64,000 bases of DNA. Source: Acidobacteriaceae bacterium (GTDB lineage Bacteria > Acidobacteriota > Terriglobia > Terriglobales > Acidobacteriaceae). Both the position numbers and the translations under genes were made by a program. Location: positions 1-64,000 of the forward strand of contig JARLFY010000030.1 of the NCBI GenBank assembly GCA_031296325.1. The letters run 5' to 3'. A model generated the notes under the pieces. That model was given only the letters and a program-made list of their open reading frames with translations. It did not search any database and was not told the DNA's origin. Below, piece by piece: positions 53,606 to 63,736 of the stretch (positions are counted from its first letter, which is position 1; each line of letters opens with the position of its first letter).

Positions 53606-54916
53606 CTACGCCTTCAACTCAGCATCGAATTCTGGCAGGGTCATGGTCTGGCTGCGATCCGGCCCGGTGGAGACCATGCCGATCTTTGCCCCCGACTCAC
53701 GCTCCAGAAACTGCAGGTACTCCTGCGCCCGCTTGGGCAGCTTGTCGAACTCGGTGATCCCTTCGGTGGTTGCATTCCAACCCGGCAGCTTGGTGTAGAC
53801 CGGCTGGATCGACTCGTATCCGCGCATGTCGGCTGGAATCGTGTCGGTCAGCTTGCCGTTGATCCGGTAGCCGGTACAGACGGGAATCTCCACGCACTCG
53901 TCCATCACGTCCATCTTGGTGACCACCAGCCACTCGGTTCCGTTGATCATGTTGGAGTAGCGCAGCAGCGGCAGATCGAGCCATCCGCAGCGTCGCGGAC
54001 GTCCCGTCACCGCGCCATACTCCTGGCCACGCGCGCGCAGCAGGGTCGCCGAATCGTCATGAATCTCGGTCGGGAACGGCCCCTCGCCGACGCGCGTTAC
54101 ATAGGCCTTGGTCACGCCAATGACGGTGCCGATGGAGGTCGGCCCAACGCCAGTTCCGGTCACCGCTCCGCCCGCCGTGGACGACGAGCTGGTGACGAAG
54201 GGATAGGTTCCGTGGTCGATGTCCAACAGCGCTCCCTGCGCTCCCTCGAACATCACCTTCTCGCCCGAACGCAGAGCCTCGTTCAGCATGACCGCCGTGT
54301 CGGTGACGAAAGGCGCAACCTGCTCGGCCGCGCGCGCATACTCCTCGTACATCGCCTTGGGGTCGAGCGGCGCCGTGCCAAACAGAGCTGCGGCAATCGT
54401 ATTCTTCTCGTGGCAGGCATTTTCAATGTGCGTGCGCAGCAGCGCCGAGTTCAGCAGATCGACCACGCGCAGCCCACTGCGGTGCATCTTATCCTCGTAG
54501 GCCGGCCCGATGCCGCGGCTGGTTGTGCCAATCTTGGTTCGCCCCGGCGCGTTCTCCGCCGCCAGCTCGATCATCCGGTGATAGGGCAGAATGACCTGCG
54601 CGCGGTTCGACACAAAGAGCTGGCCATCAATCGGCAGCCCCGCATCGCGCAGCTTCTTCACCTCGCTGAGGAAGGCCATCGGATCCAGCACCACGCCGTT
54701 GCCGATGACGCCCTTGCACTCCGGCCGCAAGACTCCGCAGGGAATCAATTGCAGCACGAACTTCTTTCCGCCAATGATGACGGTGTGTCCAGCATTATGT
54801 CCGCCCGCATAGCGAGCCACTACGGAGAACTTCTCCGACAACACATCGACGATCTTGCCCTTGCCCTCATCGCCCCACTGCGCGCCGAGGATCACTGCTG
54901 ATTTACGTTGACTCAC
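53606..54916 (-). CDS. purA: Adenylosuccinate synthetase
   Basis: VILGAQWGDEGKGKIVDVLSEKFSVVARYAGGHNAGHTV, IGTTSRGIGPAYEDK, VMFEGAQGALLDIDHGTYPFVTSSS. Confidence 0.98.
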   Translation of the reverse strand: MSQRKSAVILGAQWGDEGKGKIVDVLSEKFSVVARYAGGHNAGHTVIIGGKKFVLQLIPCGVLRPECKGVIGNGVVLDPMAFLSEVKKLRDAGLPIDGQLFVSNRAQVILPYHRMIELAAENAPGRTKIGTTSRGIGPAYEDKMHRSGLRVVDLLNSALLRTHIENACHEKNTIAAALFGTAPLDPKAMYEEYARAAEQVAPFVTDTAVMLNEALRSGEKVMFEGAQGALLDIDHGTYPFVTSSSSTAGGAVTGTGVGPTSIGTVIGVTKAYVTRVGEGPFPTEIHDDSATLLRARGQEYGAVTGRPRRCGWLDLPLLRYSNMINGTEWLVVTKMDVMDECVEIPVCTGYRINGKLTDTIPADMRGYESIQPVYTKLPGWNATTEGITEFDKLPKRAQEYLQFLERESGAKIGMVSTGPDRSQTMTLPEFDAELKA

Positions 54917-55046
54917 GAGAAGTTTGCTCCGGAATGGTAGGTACGCATCAGGCGAATCCGCCCGCCACGTCCATGATCCATTCTATACTGCCAGTCAGTC
55001 GGAAGCAGAATCGGATTGAGTCTGCTTCCGAACTGCCGCGCCCGGC

Positions 55047-55847
55047 TTATGGATAGAGCAGGACAGCGATGTTGTAGGAGCTGAAGGAGCCGGTGTTGCT
55101 GGCCGCGCAGGCTCCGATGGCGGCCTCGCGGTAGCGACCTGAGGCGAGGCGCGTCTTGAGCTGGGCGGGAAGCTCGGTCAGGCTATCCGAGGTGAAGCGC
55201 ATGACGAACCACGGCTTGCGCTGGCCCGCGTATCCGCTGGACATGGAGCAGGTGCGGCGCGCATCGGAGATAGCCTCGGACTGGGTCGTCAGCGTGATCG
55301 GGCTGGTCTGCGCGACCAGCGCTCCGATGGCCGACTCCTGCTCTTCGAGTGTGACGGAGCGAACGGTTTTGGCGAAGTCCTCGACCGCATAAAGCTCGCC
55401 GCCACGCGCGATGACGCGGATGCCGACCGCGTCGACCGCCGGATCGAGCAGGTTGGCGCGGTGATGTTCGGAGTGCATCCATAGGTCTTGAATCTGCACC
55501 GCGCTGGGAGCCTCGCCGACGTTCTCGCTGATGACGCTGAAGGCGACTCCCGCCCCGGCTCCACGACTCGTCAGCTCCGGCTCGCCCGCAAACTGATGGG
55601 AGATGGATCCGTGCTGAGCCATTACAAGCGCGTGCTGCGCGGCAGCGCGGGCAAGCTGAGAGTCGCGGTATAGCAGAGGCAGCCCACGCGCCGCACGCTC
55701 CTGATTGGCCGCGGCCAGCAGATACTGCTCGGCGACCGTGGTGGAGTCACTTGATCTAGCGGACTGCTGCGCATGAGCGCAAGGAAGCAGAGCCAGCGCA
55801 GATCCCATTGCAAGCAGAAGAAACGATCGTGAGCGCAACTGCGTCAT
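55047..55847 (-). CDS. CAP/SCP-domain secreted protein
   Basis: Signal peptide; [88 protein letters not shown]. Confidence 0.88.
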   Translation of the reverse strand: MTQLRSRSFLLLAMGSALALLPCAHAQQSARSSDSTTVAEQYLLAAANQERAARGLPLLYRDSQLARAAAQHALVMAQHGSISHQFAGEPELTSRGAGAGVAFSVISENVGEAPSAVQIQDLWMHSEHHRANLLDPAVDAVGIRVIARGGELYAVEDFAKTVRSVTLEEQESAIGALVAQTSPITLTTQSEAISDARRTCSMSSGYAGQRKPWFVMRFTSDSLTELPAQLKTRLASGRYREAAIGACAASNTGSFSSYNIAVLLYP

Positions 55848-56809
55848 GCGCGGAAGTTCTCGAAGGCGCGGCGGATTCCCTCATCGAGACTGGTTGTGTG
55901 CCGCCAGCCGAGCGAGTGCAACAGGCTGACGTCGAGCAGCTTGCGCGGGGTTCCGTCGGGCTTGCTGGCGTCGAAGACCAACTCGCCGTCAAAGCCAAGA
56001 ACGCGCGCGATGATCTCGGCCAGTTCGCGAATGGTGACGTCCTCGCCGGTACCGATATTGACCAGCGGCGGCACGTCGTTCGTCAGCAGAGCGCCGTAGC
56101 GAGCCTCGTCGAGGTTCATCAGAAAGCAGCAGGCCTGGGCCAGATCGTCCGAGTAGAGAAACTCGCGGCGCGGCGTTCCCGATCCCCAGACGACAAGTTC
56201 GCGCGCACCCGCAGCCTTGGCCTCGCTGGTCTTGCGAATCAGCGCGGGAAGGACGTGCGAGCTATTCAGGTCGTAGTTGTCGCCTGGGCCGTAGAGATTG
56301 GTCGGCATCGCCGCCAGATAGCGCGTGCCGTACTGCCGGTTGTAGCTCCAACACATCTCGATGCCGCAGATCTTGGCCAGCGCGTAGGCGCGGTTGGTCG
56401 GCTCCAGCGGGCCGGTCAGCAGATACTCTTCCTTGATCGGCTGCGGGCAGAGCTTGGGATAGATACACGACGATCCGAGGAAGAGTAATCGCTTGACCGC
56501 CACTGCGCGACTGGCCTCAATGACGTTGGTCTGAATAATCAGATTGTCGCGAATAAAGTCGGCGGGGTAGGTGTTGTTGGCCAGAATTCCGCCGACCTTG
56601 GCCGCAGCGAGGAAAACGTACTCGGGCCGCTCGGCGGCGAAGAAGGCATCGACGGCGAGCTTGTCCATCAGGTCAAGCTCAGCGTGGGTGCGCATCAGAA
56701 GATTGCGATAGCCCAGACGCACAAGCTCGCGATGAATCGCCGAACCAACCAGGCCACGATGTCCGGCAATGTAGATGCGACTGTCGAGATTCATAAATGG
56801 CGCGATCAT
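55844..56809 (-). CDS. fcl: GDP-L-fucose synthase
   Basis: [89 protein letters not shown]. Confidence 0.95.
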   Translation of the reverse strand: MIAPFMNLDSRIYIAGHRGLVGSAIHRELVRLGYRNLLMRTHAELDLMDKLAVDAFFAAERPEYVFLAAAKVGGILANNTYPADFIRDNLIIQTNVIEASRAVAVKRLLFLGSSCIYPKLCPQPIKEEYLLTGPLEPTNRAYALAKICGIEMCWSYNRQYGTRYLAAMPTNLYGPGDNYDLNSSHVLPALIRKTSEAKAAGARELVVWGSGTPRREFLYSDDLAQACCFLMNLDEARYGALLTNDVPPLVNIGTGEDVTIRELAEIIARVLGFDGELVFDASKPDGTPRKLLDVSLLHSLGWRHTTSLDEGIRRAFENFRA

Positions 56810-56822
56810 AAGACTGCCCCTA

Positions 56823-56872
56823 CGAGAAGTGCAGAAGCAGATTCCTCCGCTTCGCTACGGAATGACAAATAA
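56823..56872 (-). repeat. Type-B dispersed repeat
   Basis: GAAGTGCAGAAGCAGATTCCTCCGCTTCGCTACGGAATGACAAATAAG. Confidence 0.85.
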
Positions 56873-56896
56873 GACAGAAACTTGTGCAGAGCTTTC

Positions 56897-57982
56897 CTAG
56901 GTCTCGTGGACGTTGTAGGCGTCGTAGCCGTGGCGCATCACGAGGGCGTCGCGCTGAGCAGCCTTCAGGTCGCACTCGACCATCTCTCGGACGAGTTCGT
57001 CGAAGCTGGTGCGTGGCGTCCAGCCAAGCTCACGCTGCGCCTTGCTTGCGTCTCCCAGCAGCGTTTCGACCTCGGTGGGACGGAAGTAGCGCGGATCGAC
57101 GGCGACAACGACCTTGCCGTCCTTGTCGAGGGCCTTCTCGTCGATGCCCGAACCCTGCCAGGTCAGATCCAAATCCAACAGTTTGGCGCAGCGCTGCACG
57201 AACTCGCGCACACTGTACTGCTGACCGGTGGCGATGACGAAGTCCTGCGGCTTTTCCTGTTGCAGCATCAACCACTGCATCTCGATGTAGTCTCTCGCGT
57301 GTCCCCAGTCGCGCTTGGAGTCGAGGTTGCCGAGATAAAGCTCCGTCTGCAGGCCGACCTTGATGCGCGCCAACCCGCGAGTAATCTTGCGGGTGACAAA
57401 CGTTTCGCCGCGCATCGGAGACTCGTGATTGAAGAGAATTCCGTTGCAGGCGTACATTCCGTAGGCCTCGCGATAGTTCACCACGATCCAGTAGCCGTAG
57501 AGTTTGGCGACGGCGTAGGGCGAGCGCGGATAGAACGGCGTAGTCTCGCGCTGCGGCGTCTCCTGCACCAGTCCATAGAGTTCGGAGGTGCTGGCCTGAT
57601 AGAACTTCGTCTTCTTCTCCAGACCGAGGATGCGGATGGCTTCCAGCAGGCGCAGAACGCCGAGCGCGTCGGAGTTGGCCGTGTACTCCGGCTCCTCGAA
57701 TGAGACCTGCACATGCGACTGCGCGGCAAGGTTGTAGATCTCGTCCGGCTGCACCTGCTGCACGATGCGAATCAGCGAGGACGAGTCGGTCATGTCGCCG
57801 TAGTGCAGGATGAAGTGGCGCGAGGGCAGGTGCGGATCCTCGTAGATGTGGTCGATACGCGCCGTATTGAAGAGCGAACTGCGGCGCTTGATGCCGTGAA
57901 CCTCATACCCCTTAGCAAGCAGAAATTCTGCAAGATAAGCCCCATCCTGCCCAGTAACTCCAGTAATCAGCGCCTTCTTCAA
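56897..57982 (-). CDS. gmd: GDP-mannose 4,6-dehydratase
   Basis: [82 protein letters not shown]. Confidence 0.97.
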   Translation of the reverse strand: MKKALITGVTGQDGAYLAEFLLAKGYEVHGIKRRSSLFNTARIDHIYEDPHLPSRHFILHYGDMTDSSSLIRIVQQVQPDEIYNLAAQSHVQVSFEEPEYTANSDALGVLRLLEAIRILGLEKKTKFYQASTSELYGLVQETPQRETTPFYPRSPYAVAKLYGYWIVVNYREAYGMYACNGILFNHESPMRGETFVTRKITRGLARIKVGLQTELYLGNLDSKRDWGHARDYIEMQWLMLQQEKPQDFVIATGQQYSVREFVQRCAKLLDLDLTWQGSGIDEKALDKDGKVVVAVDPRYFRPTEVETLLGDASKAQRELGWTPRTSFDELVREMVECDLKAAQRDALVMRHGYDAYNVHET

Positions 57983-58048
57983 AACGTCTCTCTCCTCAAA
58001 ATCATCGCGTAAGATCGTTGACCCAGCGTTCCGCTCGGCACTTCCATA

Positions 58049-58519
58049 CTATAGGAGCTTGCCTTCGGCGAGGTCGCGGATGAGGTTGTGATCTGCCGCT
58101 AGAAAGTCAAAGGCGGGCAGAGCACTCAACGGAGTCCACTGCATCTTATTAAAGATGCGGTTGTCGAGCTCACAACTAAACTCGTTGACCACGAAGAACT
58201 GTAGGTCGATGGTGCCGCCGTTGCGATAGCGGTGTTGCAACTGCGCGATCCTGCGGCCGATCGTGGCATGGATGCCAAGTTCTTCGTCCAGTTCGCGAGC
58301 CAGAGCCTCTTCGGCAGTCTCGCCGGCCTCGATCTTGCCCCCGGGAAACTCCCATTTCAGGCTCATCGGCTGATCCGGCCGACGCTGACAGACCAGCACT
58401 TCGGTCTGGTCGCCGTTCGCGCCGGGGACTGTGCGCAGGATCAGCGCCGCAACCACCAGCCGAATCGGCCTATCGTTTGCATTGCCATGTCCGTCCAGTT
58501 TGCGAATGCGTTCTTTCAC
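58049..58519 (-). CDS. NUDIX hydrolase, MutT-like (8-oxo-dGTP diphosphatase)
   Basis: CQRRPDQPMSLKWEFPGGKIEAGETAEEALARELDEELGI = Nudix box. Confidence 0.92.
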   Translation of the reverse strand: MKERIRKLDGHGNANDRPIRLVVAALILRTVPGANGDQTEVLVCQRRPDQPMSLKWEFPGGKIEAGETAEEALARELDEELGIHATIGRRIAQLQHRYRNGGTIDLQFFVVNEFSCELDNRIFNKMQWTPLSALPAFDFLAADHNLIRDLAEGKLL

Positions 58520-58600
58520 AGCGGGGTCTATCTCTTTCCAACTTGATCTGATCGGCGTCCATGCGACACTCGATCTCTCTAGCTTAGACGCATTTCTCGA

Positions 58601-58873
58601 ATGCTGTACTGTGTGGTTCAGCCCTCATGGATTGACGGGGGGTGGCATACATATCGATCTTGCGGAGAAATCTTTTGGAATCAACCTGTTACGTCAAGGG
58701 TGTACCTGCAAGGTATTCATTACAAAATACTTACAGATAATATTGATTATGAATGGCTTGTTGGAATTGGGCGACGCAGAGGTTTAGACGTTTTCGGGAT
58801 GCCAATTCTTTATCCATACTTCTATTTTACGGGAATGGAGGATAACTACTATGCCAACTATTTTTATTGGTAA
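58601..58873 (+). CDS. Hypothetical protein or gene remnant in an AT-richer patch
   Basis: 90-aa ORF rich in Tyr/Trp/Phe, locally AT-rich; no recognised domain. Confidence 0.3.
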   Translation: MLYCVVQPSWIDGGWHTYRSCGEIFWNQPVTSRVYLQGIHYKILTDNIDYEWLVGIGRRRGLDVFGMPILYPYFYFTGMEDNYYANYFYW

Positions 58874-59107
58874 ATGATTGATGTGTTGATGGTTATATTG
58901 ATTGGGGCTTGGCAGCAAAAGGCCCGGAGCTAAAGCCCATTGAAGTAAGGGCGTTTATTCAGAGGGCTGAAGCCCGCTGCTCTCTCCGAGAGGAAAAAAC
59001 ATTCCCTCAGATCTAAAGCGGTCAAAGTAATGGGGTAGAGTGTTGCGGTGCGAACGGAATGCGGGATTCTTCTATCCCCTGATATAACGGATACGGAGAG
59101 TTATTCG

Positions 59108-60463
59108 ATGAAGAAGTTTTTTGGAACCGACGGCATTCGTGGCGTCGCAGGTCAGTCGCCCCTCGATCCCGCCACCATCTACGCCGTCGGCCTCGCCTTG
59201 GCACACCATCTGGGCGATACCCCCAGAATCCTCATTGGACAGGACACGCGAGAGAGTTCCAACTGGATCGCGGCTACGCTGACCGCTGGCCTGACCGCTG
59301 GCGGTGCAACTGTTGAGAGTGCGGGCGTTATCACCACCCCGGCGGTTGCGCTGCTGACCCGTGCGCACGGCTTCAGCGCAGGCGTCGTCATCTCCGCCTC
59401 GCACAATCCTTGGCAGGACAACGGCATCAAGCTCTTTGGCCCGGACGGCTACAAGCTGCCCGACTCGACCGAGATGGCCATTGAGGACGAGATTCTGCGT
59501 CGTCTGGAATTCTCCTCGAACCTCGAACCTCGAACCTTGAACCTTGAACCTCTCGTCAATGAGAGCGACCGCGCCGAGTACGTTCGCTTTCTGCTGGAAG
59601 CTGTTCCAGACCTCTCGCTGGATGGTCGGAGTCTGGTCGTCGACTGCGCCAACGGAGCCGCCAGTTCGGTCGCTCCAGAGGTCTTTGCTGCGCTCAACGC
59701 CAATGGCGGCGGGAAGGTTATCCTCACTCACGTCAGCCCCAACGGACGCAACATCAACGAGAACTGCGGTGCGCTGCACCCCAAGGTTGTGGCCGCAGAG
59801 GTCGTCGCACAAGGGGCCTCGATGGGCATTACCTTCGACGGCGACGCGGATCGTGCGTTATTTGCCGACGAGCATGGACAGGTGGTCAACGGCGACGCGG
59901 TTTTGCTGCTGGCTGCGCGCGATCTGGCCGCTCGTGGACTGCTGACCAACTTCACAGTGGTCGCCACGACGATGTCCAACATGGGCCTGGAGGCCGCGCT
60001 CAACCGCTCTGGAATCAAGATGCTGCGCGCTCCCGTCGGCGACAAGTACGTTCTTGAAGAGATGCTGGCGACCGGCGCAGCTCTGGGCGGCGAGCAGTCG
60101 GGACACATCCTCTTCACGGGCCGCTCCACCACTGGGGACGGGCTGCTGACCGCGCTTCTGCTGCTGGACATCGTACACCGCAGCGGGAAAACGCTGGCCC
60201 AGCTTACCGCAGACCTGAAGACCTTTCCGCAGGTGATTGTGAACGTGCGTGTGCGCGAGAAGCGTCCGCTGGAGACGATTCCTGCGGTCGTGGCCGCCAT
60301 CGCCGCCGCCGAGCTTGCACTGGCGGATTCGGGCCGCGTCGTCATTCGCTACTCCGGCACGGAGGCTCTGGCGCGCGTCATGATCGAGGCCGAGTCCGAT
60401 GCCCTCATGCAGCAGCACTCCGAAGCAATTGCCAACGCCATTCGCAGCGAACTCGGCGTATAG
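59108..60463 (+). CDS. glmM: Phosphoglucosamine mutase
   Basis: KKFFGTDGIRGVAGQSPLDPATIYAVGLALAHHLG, VISASHNPWQDNGIKLFGPDGYKL, FDGDADRALFADEHG, GGEQSGHILFTGRSTTGDGLLTAL. Confidence 0.96.
   Translation: MKKFFGTDGIRGVAGQSPLDPATIYAVGLALAHHLGDTPRILIGQDTRESSNWIAATLTAGLTAGGATVESAGVITTPAVALLTRAHGFSAGVVISASHNPWQDNGIKLFGPDGYKLPDSTEMAIEDEILRRLEFSSNLEPRTLNLEPLVNESDRAEYVRFLLEAVPDLSLDGRSLVVDCANGAASSVAPEVFAALNANGGGKVILTHVSPNGRNINENCGALHPKVVAAEVVAQGASMGITFDGDADRALFADEHGQVVNGDAVLLLAARDLAARGLLTNFTVVATTMSNMGLEAALNRSGIKMLRAPVGDKYVLEEMLATGAALGGEQSGHILFTGRSTTGDGLLTALLLLDIVHRSGKTLAQLTADLKTFPQVIVNVRVREKRPLETIPAVVAAIAAAELALADSGRVVIRYSGTEALARVMIEAESDALMQQHSEAIANAIRSELGV
59515..59549. repeat. 7-bp tandem repeat CTYGAAC x5 inside glmM
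   Basis: CTCGAAC CTCGAAC CTCGAAC CTTGAAC CTTGAAC, encoding SNLEPRTLNLEP. Confidence 0.92.
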
Positions 60464-60550
60464 CGCTGGATGGGGAAGAACTCGTTTTTGGCACGGAGAG
60501 AAGAAGGCTCGGGGGCTAAAGTAGTTCCCGTAATGGGGTGCGTCGTCCAA

Positions 60551-60613
60551 CGAGCCTAAGCAGATTCCTCCGCTTCGCTACGGAATGACAACCAAAGTGG
60601 TCTACAGTAATTT
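60551..60613 (-). repeat. Type-B dispersed repeat
   Basis: CTAAGCAGATTCCTCCGCTTCGCTACGGAATGACAACCAAAGTGGTCTACAGTAATTTGAG. Confidence 0.87.
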
Positions 60614-60642
60614 GAGAAACATCTAGCCGCTCCGAAGAGACT

Positions 60643-61050
60643 TTATCTGGCTGATAATTTAGGCACAGCAGGCAGCAGAGAGGCTACACGCGTCTGAATC
60701 TGTTCCAGCGAGAAGGGCTTTATGAGGAAGGACTGCGCGCCAGCCTGCATGGATTGGAGCAACTGCGGGTAGTCGGATTCTGCGGTGAGGATTACGACCG
60801 GAACGCCTTGTGCAAGGTTGCGCAACTGTTTCTCCAACAAAAATTGAAGCCCATCCATGATTGGCATGTGAAGGTCGCAGAGGATGATGTCGATCGGCTG
60901 GTTGTTGGCGACAGAATCTTCGATTGCGGAGAGTCCCTCCACTCCGTTAGAGGCGTACAGCACATCGGTCAAACCCAGATCGCTCTGGCCCAACGCATGC
61001 TTCAGAAGCGTTCTCATTACTGCTGAGTCGTCAAGGATCAGGACTCTCAT
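60643..61050 (-). CDS. Stand-alone response regulator (CheY-like receiver)
   Basis: MRVLILDDSAVMRTLLKHAL, DIILCDLHMPIMDGLQFL, VVILTAESDYPQLLQSMQAGAQSFLIKPFSLEQI; no output domain. Confidence 0.92.
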   Translation of the reverse strand: MRVLILDDSAVMRTLLKHALGQSDLGLTDVLYASNGVEGLSAIEDSVANNQPIDIILCDLHMPIMDGLQFLLEKQLRNLAQGVPVVILTAESDYPQLLQSMQAGAQSFLIKPFSLEQIQTRVASLLPAVPKLSAR

Positions 61051-61146
61051 CTTGTGCTCCTCGAATCGCGTTGTAGAGTGTCTATCGGCACATTCGCCCC
61101 GCGCTTGAGTTTGGCCCGCAGCGGAGGCAGAGCCTTTTAGTCTACG

Positions 61147-61222
61147 GGGTTGACCGCCGTGGAGCGAGCGAAAGCAGATTCCTTCGCTACGGAATGACAA
61201 ATTGATCTATAGCAACTCCGAA
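61147..61222 (-). repeat. Type-B dispersed repeat
   Basis: GACCGCCGTGGAGCGAGCGAAAGCAGATTCCTTCGCTACGGAATGACAAATTGATCTATAGCAACTCCGAAAAAG. Confidence 0.87.
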
Positions 61223-61228
61223 AAAGCG

Positions 61229-62647
61229 CTAAGGCGCGGGAAAAGGGACGAAATTGGCGGCGCAGGCGGGCAGAGATCCGGGACGCTGCTTGCCGAGGAT
61301 GGTGGAGTCGTCTCCGGTGAAGACGGGGTTTGCAGGGCCGGGGCCGAAGGTGAGATCGGTGTGAATGGCCTGCGCCTTGTAGCGGGATGCTCCGTCAAGC
61401 AACAGAACTCCGTCAAGGGTTACACCGATGCGGTGCGCATGGTCGAAGCCGTTGAACTGTAGCTTGCCGCCGCCGCTGATGCGGACGTTGCGCAGGGTGA
61501 TGTTTTTGTAGACCGGGTAGAGCGCGACGCCCTTGCCGGGGAAGGAATAGGCAGTATCGAAGACGATGGGATTCTTGGAGTCGCGGATGCAGACGTCGTC
61601 GTAGAGAACGTCCTCCACCAGCCCGCCGCGAGTGGGGTTGGACTTGATGCGCAGTCCGTTGTCTGGGCCGTCGAGGGTGAGGCTGCGGACGAGGATCTGG
61701 CTGACTCCGCCGTTGGTCTCGCTGCCGATCGACATGCCGTGGCCGGAGTAGAAGTGGTTGTCGAGGACGGAGACGTTGGTGGTAGGGCCGTCTCCCGCCT
61801 TGATGGCGATGTCGTCGTCTCCGGTGCGGATGTAGGTGTGGGTGATGGTAATGTTTCGCGACTGTGAGGGGTCGATGCCGTCGGTGTTGCGCGCCGTTCT
61901 GGGCGTGTCGATTTTAACGCCCCAGACGGTGAGGCCGTCGCCGCGATGGTAGGAGACGTGGAAGTTGGGCGAGTTGCGCAGGGTGATGCGGTAGAGCGTG
62001 AAGTCGTCGGTGAGGTCGGTCTCGATGAGGCGGGGAACCTGCTGGCGACCGGCGGTGCGTGCCTCCTCGGCCAGATCCCACCAGCTCTTGGCCGAGGGCT
62101 TGCCGTCGGCGATGATGGTGGCTCCGCCCTGACCGTCGATGACGCCATCGCCCATGATCGCCGAGCCAGTGGCGTTCTTCGCGGTAATCAGCGGGTGACA
62201 GCCGGAGGGTGCGTCCGAGACCAGGCCGCAGGAACTGTTGGAGATCTCGTAGTCCTGCGGATTGCGCGAGGCGAAGAGGGTGACGCTCTTGTCGATCAGC
62301 AGGGTAACTCCGGCGCGAAGCTGGATGGGGCCGGAGAGGAAGGCGGTCTTCGCTGCGGCGTTCGCGGGGTCTGGAGCCAGTTCGACGGCGTGGCCCTTGG
62401 CGCAGTGATCGAGAGCCTGCTGGATGCGTCGGGTGTCCTCCGCAACGGAGCGGGTGGTGCGCGACTCAATCTCTCCGCTGGTGGCGCTGGCCGGAGTGAA
62501 GACGGACGTCAACGTGACGCAGGTGGGCGGAAGGACCGGCTCGACGACCTTGCGCGTGTCCTGCGCGGACGAGGCTGCGCAGACGAGCAGGACAGCGAGA
62601 GAAGCGACAAATATACGAAGGACTGAGGGTTGCTGCGCTGAACTCAT
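61229..62647 (-). CDS. Glycoside hydrolase family 28 (polygalacturonase-like), secreted
   Basis: Signal peptide; NTDGIDPSQSRNITITHTYIRTGDDDIAIKAGDG, GHGMSIGSETNGGVSQI, GLRIKSNPTRGG. Confidence 0.92.
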   Translation of the reverse strand: MSSAQQPSVLRIFVASLAVLLVCAASSAQDTRKVVEPVLPPTCVTLTSVFTPASATSGEIESRTTRSVAEDTRRIQQALDHCAKGHAVELAPDPANAAAKTAFLSGPIQLRAGVTLLIDKSVTLFASRNPQDYEISNSSCGLVSDAPSGCHPLITAKNATGSAIMGDGVIDGQGGATIIADGKPSAKSWWDLAEEARTAGRQQVPRLIETDLTDDFTLYRITLRNSPNFHVSYHRGDGLTVWGVKIDTPRTARNTDGIDPSQSRNITITHTYIRTGDDDIAIKAGDGPTTNVSVLDNHFYSGHGMSIGSETNGGVSQILVRSLTLDGPDNGLRIKSNPTRGGLVEDVLYDDVCIRDSKNPIVFDTAYSFPGKGVALYPVYKNITLRNVRISGGGKLQFNGFDHAHRIGVTLDGVLLLDGASRYKAQAIHTDLTFGPGPANPVFTGDDSTILGKQRPGSLPACAANFVPFPAP

Positions 62648-62742
62648 GATGACGGTCTCCGGTTTTAGTGTAGATCGAAATGGCAACGACGCGAGCGATG
62701 GGAGGGATGGTCTGGCGCGTCGTCCTATAATCGGGAACGAGG

Positions 62743-62982
62743 GTGTGCGCAATGATCGCTGGGCTGATTTTTTTGTGGAACGCAACGCGGGGATATCGGC
62801 TGAGGCCGTGGCGGAGCGAGTGTCTCAAGTGGCGGATCGAGACCTTTACCGGCAAGCAGGCCGAAGCGGTCAGATTGCGCGACTTCCTGCACTTTCTCTA
62901 TGCCGAGCGCAGACAGTTGCTGCGGTTTCTGCGTTGGCTCGCGGAGATGCGTTCGTATGCGCAGGCGACAGAGAGAGTATGA
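62743..62982 (+). CDS. Hypothetical small protein with N-terminal hydrophobic segment
   Basis: MCAMIAGLIFLWNATRGYRLRPWRSECLKWRIETFTGKQAEAVRLRDFLHFLY; low complexity absent. Confidence 0.45.
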   Translation: MCAMIAGLIFLWNATRGYRLRPWRSECLKWRIETFTGKQAEAVRLRDFLHFLYAERRQLLRFLRWLAEMRSYAQATERV

Positions 62983-63195
62983 TGCGGGCGGACTCCCGTC
63001 GAAGAGCGAGATTATTTTCCCTCTAGTCTGCTCTCTATCTTGTTTTAATCTGGATTGAATTGGTGGTCATCGAAGCAAATCGGGATTAAACCTTTTTTCC
63101 GTAGTCGCTGCATTGCCGCTTTCCCGCTTCCAGTGCTATTCTTTACCAAGACACTATCGACCAAAGTGGACTAGAGATCAGGAGCAACAAAAGCT

Positions 63196-63462
63196 GTGTT
63201 GGAATCGTTGAAAAAGACAGGCATTATCGAGAAGTTTCGTACGCACGAGTCGGACACCGGCAGCCCCGAGGTTCAGATCGCGCTGTTGAGCGAGCGCATC
63301 GGCGAGTTGACCGAGCACTTCAAAACGCACAAGAAGGATCATGGCTCTCGCCGTGGACTCTTGATGCTGGTAAGCAAGCGTCGCGGCCTTCTGGACTATC
63401 TGAAGAAGTGCGACTCGGATCGCTACCGCGAAGTCATCGGGAAACTGGGCATTCGCAAGTAA
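63196..63462 (+). CDS. rpsO: 30S ribosomal protein S15 (GTG start)
   Basis: [74 protein letters not shown]. Confidence 0.98.
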   Translation: MLESLKKTGIIEKFRTHESDTGSPEVQIALLSERIGELTEHFKTHKKDHGSRRGLLMLVSKRRGLLDYLKKCDSDRYREVIGKLGIRK

Positions 63463-63687
63463 GCCGGGACTGGGACAAGCCCTCATCATGGACGCAAGCA
63501 AGTTTCGCCATGCTACGACATTCAATCTCTCGCAGAGCTGTTTCGGCACTTGCCGATGGAGTTGCTGACGATGGGAGAGTCTTTCTACGCATGCGCCTCC
63601 GAGGCCCGGAACACGGGTCGGTTGCGTTGCTCTCAATCCATGGGCTCCCAATTTGCGGGCTTTCAGGTTATCTCACAGATTTCAGCT

Positions 63688-63736
63688 ATGCACTCCGCTG
63701 GCGAGCGTAAGGCTCGCACAGCCGGAGTGCATTTTT
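63688..63736 (+). terminator. Long hairpin plus T run in the rpsO-pnp intergenic region
   Basis: ATGCACTCCG-ctgg-CGAGC-gtaag-GCTCG-cacagc-CGGAGTGCAT-TTTT. Confidence 0.8.
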
